Below, one piece after another: positions 41,339 to 53,659 of a DNA stretch of 64,000 nucleotides. A model generated the notes under the pieces. That model worked only from the letters and a program-made list of their open reading frames with translations, searched no databases and was not told the DNA's origin. Every line of letters begins with the position of its first letter. Positions within the stretch are counted from its first letter, which is position 1. The DNA comes from Lithobates sylvaticus (Eukaryota; Chordata; Amphibia; Anura; Ranidae), in assembly GCA_028564925.1 (NCBI GenBank), contig CM053030.1, positions 272,501,492-272,565,491 of the forward strand. The letters run 5' to 3'. The translations under genes and the position numbers were made by a program.

Positions 41339-42490
41339 TCTGCTTTCATAGGATAGGTTAGGAAATGGTGACCAATGTTCCACTGTTTTCAATTGTTAGT
41401 ACAAGTACAGGCCCTTGTGATTTTAGATTAAACAATAAGTACCCATGTTAGGTGAAACAATGCATTTTCAAGGAGTGAATCATTTATTCTAATACTTTAG
41501 GAAATAGCATGCAATGTAGTTAGCTCTTTTTTATTTGACAATTTTAGAGTGTTTGAGGCCTTAATTTACTATTCTTTTTTATCTTAAAAAAAACAAATTA
41601 GATGAAGAACTAGGAAAGGATTTCTAACCTGACTGGCATTTTGTCATAGTTTACCGTGTACTATGCTCTTTTTCTATTGCTATCCTGGGGACTTCCTGTT
41701 TGACTCTTCACTCCATTATGTCTTACTATTTTATTTTTCTCCCTTCATTGCCTTTTTTTATTGCTTTTGGCAACAATCATGATGTGATCTGTCTGTGACT
41801 TGAGCCTTTTTTTTGTCTCTAAACACTCTTGATCATGCTCCACTTTTCTTCAATGGCATTTACTGTCACATTGAGTCTGTAATCCTTTCCCCTCTGATAG
41901 TCTTTTATCTGGACCATTCAACCTGTTCTGTTGCCTTTTTTAATCTCAGATCTCTTATCTTTTCCTGACAGATGACAATAATTCACTAAGATGCACTTAC
42001 TTCTTGTTTCTTTTCCAAGCCAGTGTTTTTATGTAGAAATCTATTTAAATGGTAGCTTATCAAAGATAATGTGATACATTTCTGCCTTATGACTCTCTAT
42101 TCATAAAACAGCAATTTTTTAAATTGGATTACAATATTTATAGTAAATGAGTAATCAACTGCAGGAAAAAAGACAAGTCAACATTGTGCAGAATTAATTT
42201 ACATTTAAACATCCAGTGGTGTAATTAACTCTTACTGTGCTGGGTTTGGTTGAAAATGCATGCACAGCTTCCAGGTAATGAAATTATTATCATCTTTCCC
42301 TAATTAATGCATAGTGATAATGAGCAGAATTTACCTCAGAATCAACCAAAGAAACACTGGTCAAAAATCAGTATTGGACACAGAGCATACTAGAGCATCC
42401 GAGGAACTATAAGCCAGATAGAGAGTTGTTTGATGTTCTGAGCGATTAAAGATTTAACTCAAGAGGTGGTTCCTTCCATTGTCCAAGCTG
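41339..42490. other. Unannotated unique sequence, possible conserved non-coding
   Basis: No repeat ends or supported frames. The part near 42265-42345 is dense in ATTA/TAAT homeodomain-type strings ('taatgaaattattatc', 'ctaattaatgcatagtg') and looks less repeat-like than its surroundings, so a conserved enhancer is possible but unproven. Confidence 0.3.
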
Positions 42491-45400
42491 GTTAAATTAT
42501 TATTATTATTATAATACAGAATTTATATGGCGTCAACAACTTGCTCATTGCTTTATAAAAAGCGACAATAGTTGCAATAGAATTCAGTACAGGAGGTATT
42601 GGAGGGCCCTGCTCATGGGAGCTTACAATCTAATACGAAGGGGCAAATTGTACTGTGACATAATAACATAATAATGGTGAGAGGGATGAGCTAATGGAAA
42701 AATTAAAAGTTCAGTTTTTAGGTGGGTGTGGTATAGACTCTCCTGAATAAGGATGAGCCCGGTGTTCGATTCGAACCCATGTTCGAATCGAGCACCGGGT
42801 GTTCGCTCGCTCGGCGAGCCCAGAACTATTGGGGCCGCTCGCATCAAATTCGTGTGATGCGAGCGGCCCCGCAATGCATTGCGGCCCGCGCAGTGCAATG
42901 CTGGCTGATGATTGGCCAAGCATGCACTGTGACCCCGCATGCTTGGCCAATCACAGCGCCGGCAGCGAGGAGAGCCATAATTGGCTACAGGCAGGATGCC
43001 TGTAGCCAATTATAGCTCAGGGGCTTTAGTACACGTCCCACGCCGCGCCGGCGGCCTCGCATATTATGTTTCAGTCAGTGTCAGCGTGTCAGCGTGTTAG
43101 TGTGCTGCTGACAATATGTGCTTTATTTCTGGGGATATGTGTGTGCATGCTGTTAGAACAGCATTGCAGTATCACATCTGGGGGGTGTCTATAGGTGGCC
43201 TGTGAAGGGGGCAGGTTTCCTGTGCTTAGAACTTTCCCTGCAAAAAAGTGTCATTTTTGCAGGAAAAAAGCTATTTAAAATCACTCGCGGCTAATGAATT
43301 GATGGCTCCTGTAACACAGAGAACTGTCATTCATTAATAAAAAACAAAAAAAAAGCGTAGGGGTCCCCCCAAATTCAATAACCAGGCCCTTCAGGTCTGG
43401 GATGGATATTAAGGGGGATCCCAGCCAAAAAAAAAAAAAAAAAATGGCGTAGGGTCCCCCTCAAAATCCATACCAGACCCTTGAGGTCTGGGATGGATTT
43501 TAAGGGGAACCCTAGCCAAAAAAAATGACGTGGGGTCCCCCTCAAAATCCATACCAGACCCTTATCCGAGCACGCAACCTGGCAGGCCGCAGGAAAAGAG
43601 GGGGGGACGAGAGCGGCCCCCCCTCTCGCCTGAACCGTACCAGGCCACATGCCCTCAACATTGAGAGGATGCTTTGGGGGTCTAAGACCCCTAAAGCACC
43701 TTGTCCCCATGTTGATGAGGACAAGGGCCTCTTCCCCACAACCGTGCCCGGTGGTTGTGGGGGTCTGCGGGCGGGGGGCTTATCGGAATCTGGAAGCCCC
43801 CTTTAACAAGGGGACCCCCAGATCCCGCCCCCCCCTGTGTGAAATGGTAAGGGGGTACAAAAGTACCCCTACCATTTCACCAAAAAAGTGGCAAAAATGG
43901 TAAAAATTACAGGAGACAGTCTTTGACAATTCCTTTATTAAAATCTTCTTTCTTCTTTCTTCATCCTTCGGTTTCTTCATCTTCTCCTTCCTTCATCTTC
44001 TTCCATCTTCTTCTTCCATTTTCTTCTTCCTCCGATCCGCTTCTTCTTGCGCTGGTCTTCTCGTTCTTCTCGTCCGGCATCTTCTTCCGTCGGCGTCGGC
44101 GTCGGTGTCGGTGTCTTCTTGGGCCGCTCCGCGCAATGGGAGGCTCCCGCTGTGTGAGGCTCCGCTCCGTCTGACAGGTCTTTTATAATGGAGGGCACCT
44201 GGTGACCCCGCCCCCTCTGACGCACAGGGACGTCATGGGGAATTCCATGATGGCTTTCCCCATGACGTCAGAGGGGGGCGGGGTCACCAGGTGCCCTCCG
44301 TTTTAAAAGACCTGTCAGATGGAGCGGAGCCTCACACAGCGGGAGCCTCCCATTGCGCGGAGCGGCCCAAGAAGACACCAACACCGACACCGACGCCGAC
44401 GCCGACGGAAGAAGATGCCGGACGAGAAGGACGAGAAGACCAGCGCAAGAAGAAGCGGATCGGAGGAAGAAGAAAATGGAAGAAGAAGATGGAAGAAGAT
44501 GACGGAAGGAGAAGATGAAGAAACCGAAGGATGAAGAAAGAAGAAAGAAGATTTTAATAAAGGAATTGTCAAAGACTGTCTCCTGTCATTTTTACAATTT
44601 TTGCCACTTTTTTGGTGAAATGGTAGGGGTACTTTTGTACCCCCTTACCATTTCACACAGGGGGGGGCCGGGATCTGGGGGTCCCCTTGTTAAAGGGGGC
44701 TTCCAGATTCCGATAAGCCCCCCGCCCGCAGACCCCCACAACCACCGGGCACGGTTGTGGGGAAGAGGCCCTTGTCCTCATCAACATGGGGACAAGGTGC
44801 TTTAGGGGTCTTAGACCCCCAAAGCATCCTCCCAATGTTGAGGGCATGTGGCCTGGTACGGTTCCTGCGGCCTGCCAGGTTGCGTGCTCGGATAAGGGTC
44901 TGGTATGGATTTTGAGGGGGACCCCACGCCATTTTTTTTGGCTAGGGTTCCCCTTAAAATCCATCCCAGACCTCAAGGGTCTGGTATGGATTTTGAGGGG
45001 GACTCTACGCCATTTTTTTTTTTTTTTTTTGGCTGGGATCCCCCTTAATATCCATCCCAGACCTGAAGGGCCTGGTTATTGAATTTGGGGGGACCCCTAC
45101 GCTTTTTTTTTTTTTTTTTTTTTCTTTTTTATCAATGACTTTTTTTTATGAATGAGTTTCAATGAATCACTGTTCTCTGTGTTACGGGAGCCGTGAATTA
45201 ACATTAGCCGCGAGTGATTTTAAATAGCTTTTTTACTTTCAAAAATGACACTTTGCGCAGAGACAGTTCTAAACACGGGAAACATGCGCCCCTTTACAGG
45301 CATACTATAGACACCCCCCAGGTACGAAATTTAAAGGAATATTACACTTTTATTGTTTCAATTTAAGCATTATTAAAATCACTGCTCCTGAAAAAACGGC

Positions 45401-46130
45401 CGTTTTTAAAAAAATTTTTTGCATTGATACATGTCCCCTGGGGCAGGACCCAGGTCCCCAAACACTTTTTATGACATTAACATGCATATTAGCCTTTAAA
45501 ATGAGCACTTTTAATTTCGAACGTTCGCATCCATTATAACTAATAGGGTTCTAAAGCTCGCACGGACTTTAGGTCCATTCGCGGGTTCTGGTGCGAGCCG
45601 AATGGGGGGGTGTTCGGCTCATCCCTACTCCTGAAGAGATGAGTTTTCAGGGATCATCTAAAGGTGGACAGAGTATGAGATAGCTGGACAGATTGGGTTA
45701 TGAAGTTCCAGAGGATGGGAGAGGCTGAGTAGAAGTCCTAGAGGTGAGCATGGGAGGAGATTACAAGGGAACTAAAGAGCAGGTGGTCTTGAGGAGTGGA
45801 GATGATAGTTTGGGTGATATATTGAGACAAGATTGGTTATGTAGCTTGTGGCTATGTTTTAAATGGCTTTGTATGTTGTTAGCATTTTACATTTTACTTG
45901 TTGGACAATTGGAAGTCATTGGAAGGATTGGCAGAGAGGGGCAGCAGACATTGAATGGTAGGGGAGTCTGGTAGCAGCATTCATGGCAGACTAAAGTTGG
46001 GATGCTTGTGTAGAGGTAGGCCTATGAAAAGGTAGTTGCAATAGTCATAGCGAGAGATAACAAAAAAGTGAATGAGTAGCTTGGTGGTTTTATTGGTTAA
46101 GAAGGGGAATATTTTAAGTGGATATTTACT
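42491..46130 (+). repeat. Older dispersed repeat split by snapback hAT
   Basis: The left part (42491-42747) contains 'gggagcttacaatctaat', and the right part (45628-46130) continues with 'gagttttcagggatc', 'ggtggacagagtatgagata' and 'agcaggtggtcttgaggag'. I recognise this as a common ancient frog repeat. The two parts join exactly across the 8-bp duplication of the hAT at 42748-45627. No frame. Confidence 0.6.
42748..45627. mobile_element. 2.9-kb snapback hAT element
   Basis: The termini are TAAGGATGAGCC and inverse GGCTCATCCCTA. CTCCTGAA is an exact target duplication (42740-42747 and 45628-45635). Arms of about 1.06 kb (about 43180-44240 and 44258-45325) are near-identical inverted copies separated by a 17-nt loop (44241-44257). 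A 10-bp insertion next to the loop in the left arm and a 30-40 bp G/C-rich deletion near 44870 in the right arm are the main differences. Outer parts also hold small palindromes (42765-42800, 42835-42960). There is no transposase; frames on both strands mirror each other. Confidence 0.95.
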
Positions 46131-46389
46131 GTAAATATACATGTATAATTGTTATTTTACTATGAGGAAGATATCTATTAAGTCAGTGAGACAGTCATGT
46201 CATTCTGACACATTCCTAAATGTTTCCTCTTCCTGACAAGTGAATGATACAAATATGTTGTATGGGTTATAATCTATTGATCAATTTTGAAGATCTTGTT
46301 ATTACTTATCAAGGCCAAAATAAACTGCTAAATATCACTTAAAGAAGGCTACTAGTTTATAACTTTCAACTGACCATTTATATGTATAT

Positions 46390-47059
46390 TGTGACAGTGC
46401 AAAGCCATATCACTGTGTAAAAATCACACGGGATTCTCACAAATGGAGAGAGAGGGGCATCAAAGTGTCTGTGCTGAGCAGGGAAAGTTAATTTTCAGCT
46501 TTCCCCTGATTTTGTTATTCCTGGATTGGGTTCTGGAGTTCAGAGACTTCACAGAGTCTTGGGAAGGATGAATCCTCTTAAACTGTGTTTAGGTCTTGCT
46601 GGAATCAGCAGGGTGTGTGTGCAGGCTTTCATAGATCTTATATTCATAGGCCTTGGCATAGTTCAGGGCTCCATTCAGGAGACGGTTGTAATCCACCTGG
46701 GAGACCGGAGGATCCCTGCCCAGTCCAGGGAGTCATCCCTTGCAGCAGGGGACACATGAGAGAGGTGCATGGAGTGCATGTGAGCACAGGAGGTACTGGG
46801 AACAGGTCTGAGGGGCTAACTCAAAAGCCTGAGGTTGCAGTTTGAGCAGCAGTGCTTCACGATTGAGACAAAAGTTTAGAATGTGAGGCCTGAGCAGCAC
46901 TGCTGCAAGAGAGAGCCAGGAGGCTGGTTATAATTTATTTTTATGTTTGAACTGATAGTGGAAACCCCTGCGAGGGCAGCTGTATTGGTAAACTTTTCTT
47001 AAATTAAAAAAAAATAAAAAAAGCGGTTTTTGACTGTCATGGACTAGAGATTCACTACA
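46390..47059 (+). mobile_element. Possible solo LTR fossil
   Basis: It starts TGTGACAGTGCAAAGCC and ends ATTCACTACA, with an AATAAA-containing A-rich stretch about 60 bp before the end (near 47005-47020), an LTR-like order. No second LTR, primer site or clear target duplication is visible. It could instead be another class of repeat. Confidence 0.35.
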
Positions 47060-47627
47060 CTTGAGAAATATGTTGTACTACTTATAATAAATCCTTTTTT
47101 GTTTTTTACACAAAAACAAGTTGAAATTTACTTTCAGGCTGTCTCTAATTCAGGGGTTCTTGGTCCATGGATGGGTTTCAGAGGGTCCATGAGGGTCAGA
47201 TAAAAAATAACATTTACATACACTATACAGGCCCTCCCCTTGTCCTAGTCAGTGGTTTCCCAGTCAAAGGAATTATGGAAAACACACCCTACCACTGTTT
47301 ATAGTGCTGACCACTAAGCATCTCTTAAACTTGTCGTTGGCCCATGTTTACTATTTTAATTTGTATCATAATTTTCTGCACAACCACCATTTTCTGCCAC
47401 TCCATAATAGAAAGTACTAATTCTAATTAGTTTAGTAGTAGTAGTAATAGTGGTAGTAGTAGATTTGCGCAGAATTAAAATTGTTTTGTTTAATTTGCGC
47501 AAGAGAATTATATTTCATTTTTATAATGAGATGTCATTACTTTTTGCATGAAAAGGAGTGGCTTTACTGATAAGTTTGTTTACTGTATTCAAACTTTATA
47601 TATCATATATTTATATATCATATATGT

Positions 47628-48938
47628 GAATGTGGAAAGCTCTCGCGCTACTGTGAGTAAATAGGGAGGTCAAAATGTTCGCTAATAAGGTGCATGCAGC
47701 AAAGTGACTAGTGATCACAAAGGCACTTATACAGGAAAGATGAATGGAAAAACTTCGCGCATGCTCAATGGAATAAGAAGGTGAGTGATGGCAAGGTCCT
47801 AGACAACTGTCACACCAAGATGGGTGACTAGGACCAATAAATGACTCTATATTCAGCAGGGAAATAAAGTGCAATAAAGTGCAACAACTTACATATGTAA
47901 AATGTATCTTTATCTGTGTTGTTTCTGTGTAGCAGTATCCGTGCTGATAATGTTCTATTTATAGGGTAAAATCCTTCACTGGTCTCGCAGAACTCTTACC
48001 TCTAGACAACTATAAATGGGCTTTGTAGGGGTATCAGCATGCGCCCCAGGTAAGGTGACAGGGATCAAGGTGCTCTCTTGTGGGGTCCAAATTTGTCCTT
48101 TCTCCTTATCCTCCTTCAGACCTAAAAGGGACTGTTGTGTGTCTCCACACAGCAGTGTAGCAGGGTCGGGGAACGGAAGAGATAAAGAAGGGGGGGCTCC
48201 ACTAGTGTAGTATGTTCAGCTAAAAATGAGCAGTTTATTAGGCCAAATGGCAACGTACATAAAATCAAATAAAAACGAGCAAGAAGTAATCACCACGGCG
48301 TCCGGAACGCCTCCTCGCGTCCTCCTCTGTGTGGGTCTGCCTACGGCCACTCCCTACGCGTTACGACACGGTCACGTGTCTTCATCTGAATGAAGACACG
48401 TGACCGTATTTCTATATTGGTATATTTATCACGGGACCTTATCACTATTTTAGAATTTATTTTACACATTTGCATTCTATGGATTTTTATCCTATGGACT
48501 TTTGATATATTTTACTACCACATATTTTATTACCACAATTTTTATTCGTATTATCCATTGATTCGCATCACTTATTTATTTTAATGGTTTTATTGTCTAT
48601 CATCTTTTTTTTTCACCTAGTCATCACGTGATTGTTTCACAGGACTGACTTTATATTCCTAGCACTTTATTGACGTGCATGCACATATTTATTTTATTAT
48701 CACCCTTATCAAGCTACATAGTATTTATTGAAGATTTTTGGCTAATTATTCACAGTTGTCACTTACTCATTTTACATATGTAAGTTGTTGCACTTTATTG
48801 CACTTTATTTCCCTGCTGAATATAGAGTCATTTATTGGTCCTAGTCACCCATCTTGGTGTGACAGTTGTCTAGGACCTTGCCATCACTCACCTTCTTATT
48901 CCATTGAGCATGCGCGAAGTTTTTCCATTCATCTTTCC
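47628..48938 (-). mobile_element. Foldback insertion with 16-bp target duplication
   Basis: TATATATCATATATGT is found at both 47612-47627 and 48939-48954. Arms of about 170 bp (47735-47905 and 48765-48938) are almost perfect inverted copies, including 'aatgactctatattcagcag' and its complement. The roughly 860-bp loop carries a TTTATTAGG string, an A-rich tract and a hammerhead-like remnant at 48345-48390. No protein frame. Identical short frames on the two strands come from the arms. Confidence 0.8.
48345..48390 (-). ncRNA. Hammerhead-like remnant
   Basis: The minus strand has CAGAUGA (consensus CUGAUGA), a perfect 6-bp stem II GACACG-UGAC-CGUGUC, GUAAC where GAAAC is expected, palindromic CGCG and GUA. 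The 5' strand of stem I has been replaced by an inverted copy of the stem II region, so the fold would not close. It is recognisable by analogy with 31225-31280 but decayed. Confidence 0.4.
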
Positions 48939-48985
48939 TATATATCATATATGTATGAGGCAATCATATTTCAATAATAGGAAAG

Positions 48986-49833
48986 AAAAATATATGTTGC
49001 GCTAAAGTGCTATTGTGCATCAATTATGAGGATATCTCATGGAATTAATTGAATAAAACCAATATGTGAAAGGATAAACACAAAATATATTCAAAAATAA
49101 AATGAATAAAATTGTACGTATATAATAAATAAATAAATATCCAAATTTAAAAAACATGTGAATAAATGATCATGAATATGTGATGAGTAATCCTGTGAAG
49201 GATAAAACCGTGACAAAGTTTAAAACGGTCAGCAGTAAAACATAGTTATTATGTTTAGAAATATATAAATAACAAGTTGATGATTAGTGAAGGGCAACCA
49301 AACTATACACGTGTGTGTGTGTGTATAGCAGTGAAGTCCATAAACGGGTGACAATATTGCTGGGGATCAACCAGTGACACTGTATAGTGTTCTGAGTGAA
49401 GTGATTGTGGTCCTTGTCGTCATCAATGCTTATTGGAATGAGGCTTACCAGACATCACAGACTTGGGAAGGCGTACGCCTCGTGATAGGCTTTAAATGGA
49501 GGGTTACCGGGACCCTGCTCCACGGACTGGCTTCAAGGTATAGCGCAATATGGCGTTGGTATACGTAGGAAGATGGACAGCGGGTAGGGGATGAGCGTCA
49601 ATACTCCAAGTGTTCACACGTATTTCATGTATGTTGAATCATGATAAGAGAGAAACTGTATCAGCAGAGTAATAGATGCCCCTCCCTAGGATACTTCCCT
49701 GCAGTCGCCAAAGAACAGGGAAAGATCATGTGACAGCACTGTATATGATGGCAGTCTCTCTCTGTGATGTGCTCCGTAGTCCCGGGGAGCGGCGCTGTCC
49801 CCTGATAATCGCAGTGAAAACACACACAAGCTC
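48986..49833. mobile_element. Insertion with ~16-bp target duplication
   Basis: TTTCAATAATAGGAAAG (48969-48985) and TTTCAATAATAGAAAG (49834-49849) flank it, differing by one base. The insertion starts with 'atatatgttgcgctaaagtg' and is AT-rich to about 49300, then GC-richer. It lies only 31 bp from the previous insertion within the same hAT copy. No hammerhead motif and no frame found. Confidence 0.7.
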
Positions 49834-50131
49834 TTTCAATAATAGAAAGCTGTGTTTACTGTATGTTAATATTTCTGGGGAGGGGGTCCATAGCTTTCAT
49901 CAGATTCTTAAATGGATCCATGATCCAAAAAAGGATAAATAATTGCCATAATTTAAAATCCAAAACCTTCATGGGCCATACAGAGCAGGAAGATAGGGGG
50001 CAGGGAAAAAAGAGGAGTTAGTCCTCTGACTCATTCAGGTGTGTGTGTGTATAACAAGAGCTTGAGCTAATGAGCTGTGTAAACAGACAATTATTAGAAA
50101 AACAGTTAGGGTTAACCTAGTAAAAAATAAA

Positions 50132-50957
50132 GCCATAAGATTATGACCACCCACCATAACCCCTCGAGGCATGGACACCACTAGACCCCTGAAGGTATGC
50201 TTTGGTATCTGGCACCAAGTCGTTAGCAATAATGTCTCAGACTTGTTTTTCTAGCATACCCACAGATGCTCAATTGGATTGAGATTTGGAGAATTTGAAG
50301 GCCAAGTCATCGCCTCAAACTCATTGTTGTATTGTTGTGGTCCTCAAACCATTTTTGAATTCATCAGACCAGGTCACCTTCTTCCATTGCCCTGTGGGCC
50401 AGTTCTGATGTTCACATGCCCATTGTAGGTGCATTTGGCTGTAAACATGGGTGATCATGGGCACTCTGACAGGTCAGCGGCTACACAGCCCCATATGCAA
50501 CAAACTGCGATGCACTGTGTGTTCTGACACGTTTCTGTTGGAACCAGCATTAACATTTTCAGCAGTTTGAGCTACAGGAGCTCTTCTATTGGATCAGACT
50601 ACACAGGCTAGCCATCACTCCCTACGTGCATCTGTGAGTCCTTGCTGCCCATGACCCTGTCACTGGTTCACCAGTTTTTCTTCCTTTAGACCACTTTTGG
50701 TAGGTCCTGAGCACTGCAGACTAGGAACATCTCGTAAGAGCTGCAGTTTTGGAGTTGACCCAGTCATCTAGCCATTACAATTTGGTCCTTGTCATGTCAA
50801 ATCCTTACACTTGCCCATTTTTTTTGCTTTCAACACATCAACTTCAGGGGCAACATGTTCACTCGCTGCCTAATATATCCCACCAACTTTCAGATGCCAT
50901 TGTAATGAGATAATCAATGTTATTAACTTTACCTGTTAGTGGTCATAATCTTATGGC
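50132..50957 (-). pseudogene. Tc1-superfamily element with internally deleted transposase
   Basis: Perfect 19-bp termini GCCATAAGATTATGACCAC (50132-50150) and inverse (50939-50957). The minus strand carries transposase pieces: SNRRAPVAQTAENVNAGSN and SEHTVHRSLLHMGL (about 50600-50480), then HLQWACEHQNWPTGQWKKVTWSDE (split here as HLQWACEHQNW and GQWKKVTWSDE; about 50430-50350). After a large gap comes TWCQIPKHTFRGLV (about 50220-50180) near the C-terminus. The region with the second Asp and Glu is deleted, so it is non-autonomous as well as frame-broken. Confidence 0.85.
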
Positions 50958-50959
50958 AC

Positions 50960-53650
50960 CTACGCTAAGTAGGTAAAAAGGTTAGTCATTGCCACAATAT
51001 TGCACCCATATTCAGATCCACCAATGGTGGAAGTCGCTTGTGAATGCACCAATGTCCTGATAGTATGCTATAAAATATTTAGTAAATATCTTACCGTGTA
51101 ACTGTGGATTATCTGTTTTCTGGGTTACAATCTGCTTAAAAATTTGTTTCTTTTGGTGTGTCTTTTTCTTGTATTTTTTTCTGTGACTGGCATTGCTATA
51201 AACCTCAACTTTTAGAACCTTTTTCTCATTGGCAAAATAAATCACACTCATGGCTGGTGTTGTTTGTCATATGACTGTTCTTTGAACTGATTAACAACTC
51301 TATCTGGCTCTTCTTTGTTCCAGGTCCTAAATAAAACCAGGAGAAGTGGATCAGATTGTGTATGACTAGCGGTATCACATTATTCAGGATTATACATCTG
51401 ATGTTTTTATTCATGTACTGCCAGAATTGTCTCAAATATCAGGATTTTGTCAGGTACATATCAGGCAGCGCAACCTCATGATTGATGTGTCTTTACAACG
51501 TGGAACATTTTTTTTCTATTTGTTTGGTGTATTTATTTTAATTCAAGGACTTTTGTCAAGTGTCTGTTTTTCAATCTAACTCCGTTTGTGAAATAGTTGG
51601 AGTCCTTATGTACTTAGAAATATTTTGTTTTGTGAGGTGTTGCACAGATCTGCTGGCTCCCTTTTTCTCCACATCCCTTTTAATGGACAGGAAATGGTGC
51701 CATACGGAGTAGAGACCCTAGCTGTCCTCCCCTGTCAAGGTAACCTCCATTGTTGACAGAGGTGATACTGAATGATTTTTTGTTTAAAGTGTTCCTCTAA
51801 TTCAATTTTTTTGAATTGTAGCTGCTATGGCTTACAATCCCTGCCATTTTTGACTTGCCCTCACTTCCTCTCGTGGTGACACAATTTTTGCCAGACAGGA
51901 GGTGAGGGAAACTCTTTAATACCAACACAGTACGTAGTAGAAAGGATTTTGCTGTGTATTTCTCTGTTGTACCTTTTCCACCCTCTCTATTTCAAATACA
52001 TTGCAGGACTCCATTAGAGAGACTTGGCATGACTTCCTGTTCTGGTGACACAGTTTTGAAATAATAGTAGAGGTGAAAAATGTGCAACAGATATATAGTA
52101 AAGATATAGGGAATGCATGAAGATAGATGTGTAAAGATACATATAGGGACTCCAAAAAGATCCAAATACCTTTACAATACAATGTTTTGTTTATTTTGAG
52201 CCAGAAAAACAACATGCAAAGGTTGCAAAGTGTCCATTGCTCCTGTCCAACCATAGTTTTGCCCACAAACGTGGTTGGATACCATTGGGAGGAGATTCAG
52301 CATCCATAGCAGACAGTTTGAGTTTGGGGCAAAATAACCTGGCGAAAATGCACTGTTATCAATGTAGTTAAGGGTGCAATTTTTTTTTTTTTTTTTACTT
52401 CCATTTGCTGCCATTTTCTTCAAGGAATATAGATGAACACACTATTAATCTAGCAACATGTTGCAGAAGTGAAAACCACCTTTATGTTGATTCCATGTCA
52501 CAAACAAATAAGGTTGAGATTGTGGTTTATTTCCCCATTAGGAAGAATAATCACATTTAATAAATAAAAATGTTACAAAATCTTGATTCTGGGACATCAT
52601 CACTAGCTCTCTAATCAAATTGGATTATGGTTGATATAAGGATACAGTGGTGTGGTATGTATAACTTCTTCATAAATTTAACAACACAGCGACTAGGATG
52701 AGTTTTCATTTGCATAAAAAGTAATACATTTCTAAAATGTGCCAAACAAGTCCAAAAAATTAGGAATGTGCAACATAGGAAAATTATAACAGCTTCTAAA
52801 TATATAAGACTTAGCTTGTCTAAACATATTTGAGTGTAGGAGAAAAAAATCCCAAACTTGTCTCCCTAAGGTATTTTAATAGTAGATACATATTGTTAAG
52901 GGTTTTACTTTAGTATGAATAATGCATACCGATACAAGCTATATTTATTTTGACTTACAGTAAAATAAGAAAGACCTGGTAAACTGCTACGGCAACATGC
53001 TTTGCCAATAATAATAGCCAATAGGCAGCAGCAGTGTGTGCCCCAAGATGACAGGGTAACACCATTGTCATATGTACAGGAATGTAAAAAACACTGCTCA
53101 CGTATGGGGAGCGAGAGAAACCCTGGCGCAAGTTCATTGACCAGCCACTACACCTGTGCTTTGCTCACACACCTTTACTACTGTGAACATACACTACTTT
53201 ATGTCTGGGTGAGTTTCCCATGCTTTGATTACTTATATTCATTTCATTTGTACTTTTGCCAGGGTAATTTCCAGATTTAAACAGTTACCACACTTTAAAA
53301 AAAATAAAATCACGTTTGTCCCTGCTATGCTGATATAACATTGTGGTTTTCCATAAGCTAACTGGTGCAATTTCACTTCAGGTTCTTAAATAAAGTGTAT
53401 CAGCATTTGAATTTTTCACAAATTAGCACTAGTCCTGTGCAGTTTGATAGACGTCGGGAAGCTCAATTTTGGCATTTATGCATCAGCTTTACTAAATAAG
53501 ATCCAATGAGTTTATTAGAAATAGGACCTTTAATAAACTAGTTGGGAACCATTTTGCAACCTGCAACTGTAAAGGCCATAAACAACCTGATAAGGAGAAT
53601 GTAACATACAACATAATGCACAATGTAGCGTACATAGTGCAATGATCAGG
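50960..53650. other. Unannotated, mainly unique sequence
   Basis: About 2.7 kb with no recognised element ends, apart from a T-run near 52380. Short frames (51012-51251, 51916-52266) show no domains, splice context or repeated structure. It could be intron or intergenic DNA. Confidence 0.4.
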
Positions 53651-53659
53651 TCTACTGGC

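Larger units (their letters stand above)
47151..49945 (-). mobile_element. hAT copy split by two long-duplication insertions
   Basis: This is an inverse copy of the hAT at 2319-2926. 47151-47627 matches its right half ('accaccattttctgccactc' against its complement near 2650-2680). 48939-48985 continues ('atatgtatgaggcaatca'), and 49834-49945 ends it ('ggagggggtccatagcttt', 'catcagattcttaaa'). The flanks CTCTAATT and CCATAATT match at 6 of 8. The intervening DNA consists of two separate insertions. Confidence 0.82.

Noticed and set aside
43923-44572. Lys/Glu/Arg-rich frames on both strands
   Set aside because: They are mirror images produced by the snapback arms and their GAAGAA repeats.
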